Of a stretch of DNA of 64,000 nucleotides, positions 58,117 to 64,000 are shown one piece after another (position 1 is the stretch's first letter; each line of letters starts with the position of its first letter). The position numbers and the translations under genes are program-made. The notes under the pieces are model-generated. The model saw nothing but the letters and a program-made list of their open reading frames with translations, was not told the origin of the DNA and ran no database searches. This DNA is from Fragilariopsis cylindrus CCMP1102 (taxonomy: Eukaryota > Bacillariophyta > Bacillariophyceae > Bacillariales > Bacillariaceae), in contig FMBT01000292.1 of assembly GCA_900095095.1 (NCBI GenBank), positions 1-64,000 on the forward strand, read 5' to 3'.

Positions 58117-60672
58117 ATGGTTTCAGGTAGACGCTCTTCCTCGGGGACAGGAGGTACTCATGGTCCGTTGCCTCCGATCTCTTCTAAAGCTAAAGACTAC
58201 AGTCAAAGGCCTGAAGAAGTCGTCGATGAATTGGATGATTTACGAACGAGAGGTATTGCAAAAGTATTGAACAAGCACTTTACACAGACGACGAAACAAC
58301 TTGCAATGGAACAGGCGCAAGCTGATTCGGCGCTTGCTGATCTTGAACGTCGTAGGGCTCAAACTAAGACATTCGTACCGAGCAAAGGTGGAGATCTAAA
58401 CCCGTACGATCAATTGTACGTCCAACTTCAACAAAAAAGGACCGAATGTCGACGGAAGGAAAAAGAAACTTTGATGTTATACCAACGATATGTAATGAAG
58501 TACGGAAAGTCTGCTAAGGCTGCACCCTTAGTAGATGCAGCAGCAGCAGCTCAAGCGTCGTCGAAGCAGCAGCATCCTCAAAATGACGGCGAGGGAGGAG
58601 GAGGAAAGGAAGATTCAATCATGGACAATAGTGATCACCACAAGCAGGGAGACCCACCGGGAAAATCGGCCTTGGGAACGCTAGATGAAAACTCGGAAAT
58701 AAATTTTTCAAAATTCTACGAAAAACAGAGAGTAAAACAACAACAAGAGAAAAAATCAAAGGAAGAAAGTGAGGAAAATGCGGTTCATTTTATGTCCGCG
58801 TTGAATAAATTTATGACGGTTCCAGACGAGGATGAGCAACAGCAACATCAGACCAATAATAATGGTGATACGGACGACGACGCCGGTGTTCCACAGCTAG
58901 TTCCAACACCGAGCAAGGATGGTAGTCATGTAACAGATTCACCGGTTTCGGCTCAAGTGAACACATTCAATTCTGCAATTTCTAACTTTACTACTACTTT
59001 GTCAGATAATAAAGAAAAGGTAGAATCAGAGAAAGATGATGACATTCAAAGTGATATAGCGATACGAATCGCCGAGGATGCAAATATAATAGAACACGAT
59101 ACCGACAATGGCAATGAGCAAGTGGAAGACGCAACAAAAGCTAATAAAATTATTTCTTCTGACACTGCCCATATTGAGGAGCATAACGACGAGGATTTAC
59201 CTTCTCCTCGAACATCTCAAACCTCAAAAACCAAAATAGATTATGCGGCCGGAAATCAAGGCAACCCAACTCAAGAAAAAGAATATGATGAGGATGAAAT
59301 CGCACCTTCGACACCTGCTATTATACCGGAAGCATCGGCTACAATTGTTTCACCCTCTAGTCGCGAGACTCCCTGCTTCTCCACAACCACAGTTGAAGGG
59401 TATGATGCCGACGATCGGTCTATAATTTCTGAACTGACGACGGCAAATTCTGCTTATACACGTCAATTACTGGGTGAGGTTGAATCAGAAATGGAGGACT
59501 TCATCAAGAATGAGATGGAAGCCATCCGAATGATGCTGGACTCGGAGGAGGATAGCTCTACCATTAACCATTCAGTTTTCGGAGATCACCAATCTGAAAC
59601 TTCTTCTCTTATGGCAGGAGATGAATCGGTACACGTCGCAATGAAGGCGGAGGCGATGGCTCTTGAAATGCAAAAAATCTTGGACGACTTTGCAAAAGAA
59701 GACGCCGCTTCTGTTTCTGTTCACGATGAATCGGCACAATCTGATAAGAACGAAACGGCTACAGTAAGTGTATATCCTTATAAATTTGATCCAGCTCTTG
59801 CTGGTGAAGAATGGTATGTACACTTTGACGAAACGTATCAAAAAGAATTTTACGTTGAGAAGATATCCAAACGGACACAATGGGACTATCCGTCAAAATC
59901 ACTTACCCCACAGATTGAACAACAGACCCCCATTTCATCTGACGAATTTCTATCGGACATGCACTCCGTTGCAAGCAGCAGGCGATCTCTTTCCCGCAAG
60001 TCTTCTCGTCGTAGCTTATATCGTAAGCAACGAAAAAAACGTCGTGCACGCAGATTGATGATGTCATCTGTTGCTCTTATTTGTGTCCTGCTTACCGTAT
60101 TTTATTGGCGTATACATCATCCCAATGAAACAGTTTTGAGCGGTATGGCTGCGTTCGTGGTTAGCCTTAAGAGTATTGATATTGTCGAGACAAAAGTATA
60201 TTTCATGAATCAAGTAGAACAAACGAAGATTTGTGTCATTGATCAGATTGAATATTTAACTACGGATAGAAAAGCGAGAGAAGAAGCGCGTGCAGAAGAA
60301 GAAGAGGCAGCTCGTATTCAAGCGCACGCCAGGGCCGAAAAACAACGAAAAGCGAGAGAACTTGTTGCAGCTCAGAAAGCCAAGGAGGAGGAAGAAATAG
60401 CCAAAAGCATTGCTCGTGAAGAGGCTGCTCGACGTCTTGCACGTGAAGAAGCCGAGCGCCTTGTCGAGATTGAGAAGAAGATGAAACAAGACGAGGACGC
60501 GATGAAGATAAAGAAGGATGCTGAAATCGAACAAAAACGCTCCAAGGAGGATCGGACGGGTCGTCGTACCTGGGGTTGTAATATCCCTTTCGCTTATATC
60601 GTTCCGTATTGTTTTCGTTTGTCGAACACGAATCCTATCTATAAAGAAGGTGATTTGGTTTTCTTGCAGTAA
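58117..60672 (+). CDS. WW-domain protein with one membrane helix and coiled coil
   Basis: Single exon, 851 residues. The N-terminal about 130 residues are helical (RTRGIAKVLNKHFTQTTKQL ... YDQLYVQLQQKRTECRRKEK). A long acidic, low-complexity middle follows (about 140-550). A WW domain is at about 562-592 (EEWYVHFDETYQKEFYVE, KRTQWDYP), able to bind proline-rich partners. A Ser/Arg-rich basic segment precedes one membrane helix (about 648-666). After it lies a Glu/Lys/Arg/Ala coiled coil (about 715-805), ending in a short hydrophobic tail. A role in tethering or scaffolding at a membrane is inferred. No orthologue is named. Confidence 0.75.
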   Translation: MVSGRRSSSGTGGTHGPLPPISSKAKDYSQRPEEVVDELDDLRTRGIAKVLNKHFTQTTKQLAMEQAQADSALADLERRRAQTKTFVPSKGGDLNPYDQLYVQLQQKRTECRRKEKETLMLYQRYVMKYGKSAKAAPLVDAAAAAQASSKQQHPQNDGEGGGGKEDSIMDNSDHHKQGDPPGKSALGTLDENSEINFSKFYEKQRVKQQQEKKSKEESEENAVHFMSALNKFMTVPDEDEQQQHQTNNNGDTDDDAGVPQLVPTPSKDGSHVTDSPVSAQVNTFNSAISNFTTTLSDNKEKVESEKDDDIQSDIAIRIAEDANIIEHDTDNGNEQVEDATKANKIISSDTAHIEEHNDEDLPSPRTSQTSKTKIDYAAGNQGNPTQEKEYDEDEIAPSTPAIIPEASATIVSPSSRETPCFSTTTVEGYDADDRSIISELTTANSAYTRQLLGEVESEMEDFIKNEMEAIRMMLDSEEDSSTINHSVFGDHQSETSSLMAGDESVHVAMKAEAMALEMQKILDDFAKEDAASVSVHDESAQSDKNETATVSVYPYKFDPALAGEEWYVHFDETYQKEFYVEKISKRTQWDYPSKSLTPQIEQQTPISSDEFLSDMHSVASSRRSLSRKSSRRSLYRKQRKKRRARRLMMSSVALICVLLTVFYWRIHHPNETVLSGMAAFVVSLKSIDIVETKVYFMNQVEQTKICVIDQIEYLTTDRKAREEARAEEEEAARIQAHARAEKQRKARELVAAQKAKEEEEIAKSIAREEAARRLAREEAERLVEIEKKMKQDEDAMKIKKDAEIEQKRSKEDRTGRRTWGCNIPFAYIVPYCFRLSNTNPIYKEGDLVFLQ

Positions 60673-61333
60673 TTTGATAACTTTGACGATTTACGGAGTT
60701 TGCCAAACGGCTCGTTCATGCCTTACCCCCCCCCCCCCCTAAAAAAAAAATAATAAAAAAAAATGCAATGATTGGATTGAGGGAATGATCGACTCAAATC
60801 ATATGTCTGCCTAAAGTTCAATACTACGTGGACTTTTTGTTCTTTTCAATTCCAGTTAGTAGAAGATCATAAAGAATATTAATTAATTGCAAGTGACTAC
60901 AACCGGAGGACAATCAACACTGACAGACAAACACACATACGCACGCACGCACGCACGGGGTATTCAGAAACAAACTACAAACCAGCTAATATATACATTA
61001 TTATATAGAGAGGAATAATAATGATAATAACATAGTATATGAATAATAATCATAGTTTATCTAGTCCTACTTCTAGTAGTATCTACGACTTGTACACATT
61101 TTGTTTTGTTTTATTCTATTAATGTTATTATTGCTTATATGTTCAATGTATTTATTTATATATTTATCTTATCTTACTTCCAAAAATTAGGTTCTTAAAC
61201 TGAGCGACGACTCCCGCGCCATTTCATCAGAATTAATATTATTATTCGTACAGTATCTACACCAGTACAGTACATATTGTATCCCATCGTTTGCATTCAT
61301 TCGTTTATATCTTTATCTTTATCTTACATTTAT
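60673..61333. other. Intergenic region between convergent genes
   Basis: It opens with a poly-C then poly-A run (60725-60765) and has a (GCAC)n tract near 60940. Many ATAATAAT strings. No gene. Confidence 0.5.
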
Positions 61334-62506
61334 TTAAGCCATAGTTCGTTTCGTTGTCAAAGTTAATCCACTTTTTTTACTGTTATTTTGCTCCTCCTCC
61401 TCCTCCTCCTCCTCCTCCTCCTCCTCCTCCTCCTCCGAGAAATCATAAGATTCAGTTTCACATAACTGCTCTCCGCCCCGTTGTTCACTTTTGTTACGCC
61501 GTCCCGACCATGAGAAATCAATTTCACGTAACATATTAACTCTAATTTTTGTTATTGTTGTTGATTTGCCTTCACATAAAAATTTATATTGTCTTCTTTG
61601 TCTTTTAACCCATACAGCCAATTGTGGATTTGGTGGATATAAACTTGGTACATTCGTATCACCATGATTAACATGTTTGAATTCTTTTAATTCCTTTAAA
61701 CGTTCCTCCCAAACTGCATCATGTGAATTCCAAACAAAACCTAATTTTTCTAATGCAATAATACGATCATTGGACATTGATGTATGTTTTCCCATTCCCT
61801 TTAGTTTATATTGATACCGTTGACGTTTTACCCATTCTGCTAATGATGGATTATCAGAATATTGATTAGGAACTAAGCAATGTCCAAACTGTAGTCGATA
61901 ATCTAATAGTTCTTCATACTTAGACATCCAACCCTCTGCCTGATGAGAACGGAATCGTGGTGACGATGATGTTGATGATGATGTTGATGATGATGGTAAT
62001 GATGGTAATCGCGTATTATATCGGTCATCATTATTATCCTCCTTCTTTCGTTTACGTGACATCATCGGTGGATCTGGTGTAACAACAGCAATAGATGATG
62101 ATCGTGATATTCTTGGTGGTGGTGGTGGTGGTGGTGGTGGTGGTGGCGGTGGCTTCTGATTCTTGTTCTTGTTCTCGTTCTGATGATGATCATTATTATT
62201 AGTAGGGTAGGCAATGGCATCATCAAAGGTTGAGATGTCAACTTTTTCATCTTCTAACTTCGTTAATACAGTTGTTGTTGTACTACAATTAGTAGTAGCA
62301 GTAAAGTTGCTGTTACTAAATACATTTTCTGGTCGAAATATCCCATCATCAAAAGTTGAAAAGTCAGCTTTTTCGTCTTCTTCTGCAAAGTAGGAGATGG
62401 ATGATCTTCGACAAGGATTTACACTTCTGACGTCATTACCATTATGATTACCATTATGATTATGATTATTATCGTATAAGTTTGTTGAAAAGGGAGTGTT
62501 ATTCAT
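61334..62506 (-). CDS. Helicase-associated-domain protein, two domains
   Basis: Single exon, 390 residues. Two helicase-associated (HA) domains lie at about 193-260 (WMSKYEELLDYRLQFGHCLV ... LAEWVKRQRYQYKL ... ALEKLGFVWN) and 267-334 (WEERLKELKEFKHVNHGDTN ... LAVWVKRQRRQYKF ... MLREIDFSW). These small helical domains are widespread in diatoms without a helicase attached and may bind nucleic acid. The N-terminus repeats DEKADFSTFDDGI (44-56) and DEKVDISTFDDAI (86-98). There is a run of 15 or so prolines (about 119-132) and, near the C-terminus, a run of about 17 glutamates, both from simple DNA repeats. No neighbour hints at a role. Confidence 0.85.
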   Translation of the reverse strand: MNNTPFSTNLYDNNHNHNGNHNGNDVRSVNPCRRSSISYFAEEDEKADFSTFDDGIFRPENVFSNSNFTATTNCSTTTTVLTKLEDEKVDISTFDDAIAYPTNNNDHHQNENKNKNQKPPPPPPPPPPPPPRISRSSSIAVVTPDPPMMSRKRKKEDNNDDRYNTRLPSLPSSSTSSSTSSSPRFRSHQAEGWMSKYEELLDYRLQFGHCLVPNQYSDNPSLAEWVKRQRYQYKLKGMGKHTSMSNDRIIALEKLGFVWNSHDAVWEERLKELKEFKHVNHGDTNVPSLYPPNPQLAVWVKRQRRQYKFLCEGKSTTITKIRVNMLREIDFSWSGRRNKSEQRGGEQLCETESYDFSEEEEEEEEEEEEEEEQNNSKKSGLTLTTKRTMA

Positions 62507-64000
62507 TGTTGTAATGATTTTATGTTATGCTTTTTATGTATATACAAAAGTATGTTTTTTTATGGGTTCGCTCTACCGGTTTTTGTGAGTGAAGTTTGTT
62601 CAAATTCTCACAAAATCAAACGAGAATGGACTTGGGCTTATTTTACTATTTACTAACGTTAGGTTAAAAGATGCATTCAAAGATAAAATAATGAGACCCA
62701 AGATAGATTTGTCTCACTACAGTACAATAATTTTATTTATTACTCTATTTCTCTCGGCGTTTTTTTTTTGGGCTGAAAACCCCTTTTGTATCATAATAAA
62801 TTTTTATTTCAACAGTCATAAAGGAATCAATCATCAATCAATCGTTTTTTAGTTTTATTAAATACCGTATATTGTTATGTACAAACAATTCTGTTTCATG
62901 AGCGCTCATCACGAGGCATATTTAAGACTACTTGAGAATTATTTGAACATATATGCCTCACGCGATGAATCGAATCATCCGTGTCAGTGACTTCTAAAAA
63001 AATTTACTTCAACTTGCCGTTTTTCCTGGAGATCTGTACTATGCCACAGTAGTACATCATTGTACTCGTAGTTCGCTTTTTGTAGATTTTGAATGTAGTA
63101 GTATGTTACGATTAGCTACAGTGTAGTATATGCATTTTCTTCATGACAAAATATGTTCTTCTGGTTTTATTTTGCTTTGCTTTGCTTTGCTTTGCTTTGC
63201 TATACTAGTATCTAAAACATTTACCTGGAATGATTGCACTGGAAAAGATAAAAAAAATAAACAAGAAAGAGGAGCAAACACAAATGCAACATCAATCAAA
63301 TTGAATCAAATGCTGCTGCACAATAACATCAACTGGTGAGTTCAGAGTGCAACAACAAAAAGCATGCATTTTCTTAAGTGCCTTATATTATTATCATAAA
63401 TCATAATCATATGATCATGTGCAATTTCCCCCTCTGTATTTTACATTCATATGATGGGAAGTATGATGCATAAACCTTCTACACTATCGCTTATCCTACT
63501 ACACAAATCTATGGTTATATTACATCATTATCATATGATGCCGCAAAGAAGGCATATCTTCAGTAATGTGAATCAAATTGACTGATATTACTCCCTACTC
63601 TCCAACCTATGGAAAAGGCAACACAGCAAAATGGGACAATGATAGCATTAACAATTACTATGTAACACATTTTGTCAACTTCAATTTGACTGATTATGTG
63701 GTACTCGTAATACTCTAGAAATGGCAATGAGTTGCATGCATGCATGCATTTATACCAGAGATAAAGTGAGATTGTACATATGTGTGTGTGTGTGTGTGGA
63801 TGTTTAAGCCAGCAGATCTCATTTTTGCAAGGAGTTGCATGTATGTTGCTGCAAGCTCATGATATTATTTTAGACCCTCTGATATGGAATTTGTTTCCCA
63901 TTGTTGTGTGAGTGTGTTTGTTTCACCTCTCTATGAGTTTGGGGGTGATACACCTTTGAGAGTGAAGCAAGTTTAATCAACGTCACACAAAGAGCTGTCT
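62507..64000. other. Intergenic region to window end
   Basis: No gene is supported. It contains a (TTTGC)n run (about 63168-63200), a (TG)n run (about 63780-63800), TGCATGCATGCATGCAT near 63733, and repeated CATATGAT strings (63400-63540). The last 300 bp read as ordinary AT-rich spacer. Confidence 0.5.

Overview
The window looks like nuclear DNA of a diatom (photosynthetic stramenopile). Evidence: it is AT-rich; genes are mostly intronless or carry one or two short GT-AG introns (seven introns of about 100-230 nt could be placed by reading frame); several proteins start with a signal peptide ending just before a phenylalanine (for example ANA|F at 50.8 kb and VEG|F at 29.8 kb), the mark of import into a secondary red plastid; and the families present (DUF6824, helicase-associated-domain proteins, a FEA1-like iron protein, a ferric reductase, diatom-type Copia elements) are typical of diatoms. 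I cannot name the species.

Layout. 1-4260: a minus-strand LTR element that runs off the left edge and carries only gag-like and protease-like parts. 4261-6059: old repeat debris rich in hairpins. 6060-13917: a complete-looking Copia element, with LTRs identical by eye and a 5-bp target duplication, so a recent insertion. 14.7-29.9 kb: gene-dense host DNA with a Pfs2/WDR33-like mRNA 3'-processing factor carrying a KH domain, a U-box-like protein, a divergently arranged pair of probable iron-uptake genes (ferric reductase and FEA1-like protein) separated by repeats, a class V aminotransferase, a plastid-type KsgA rRNA dimethylase and a small spliced plastid-targeted protein. 31-45 kb: a repeat-rich accessory island with orphan genes, a zinc-cluster protein with a possible oxygenase domain, a RanBP2 zinc finger/WGR protein, decayed genes (DUF6824, a PRPF6 fragment, a degenerate repeat-protein relic) and a dispersed core motif, CATTGAAGCGCGAC. 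45-64 kb: more host genes (SfsA-like, methionyl-tRNA formyltransferase, a plastid protein, CRAL-TRIO/DUF6824, SURNod19-like, WW/membrane protein, helicase-associated-domain protein), with hairpin-forming repeats at 56.2-57.1 kb.

Genes acting together. FRE and the FEA1-like gene probably serve iron acquisition and share a divergent upstream region. KsgA, formyltransferase and several small proteins probably serve organelles. The strongest candidates for something undescribed are the repeat modules whose hairpin arms differ in sequence but keep pairing (4.3/39.3 kb and 56.67/56.99 kb), the dispersed core motif of the 34-44 kb island with its orphan genes, and two unusual domain combinations (Pfs2 with KH; RanBP2 finger, SUMO-interacting motif and WGR). 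No tRNA, rRNA or CRISPR was found.
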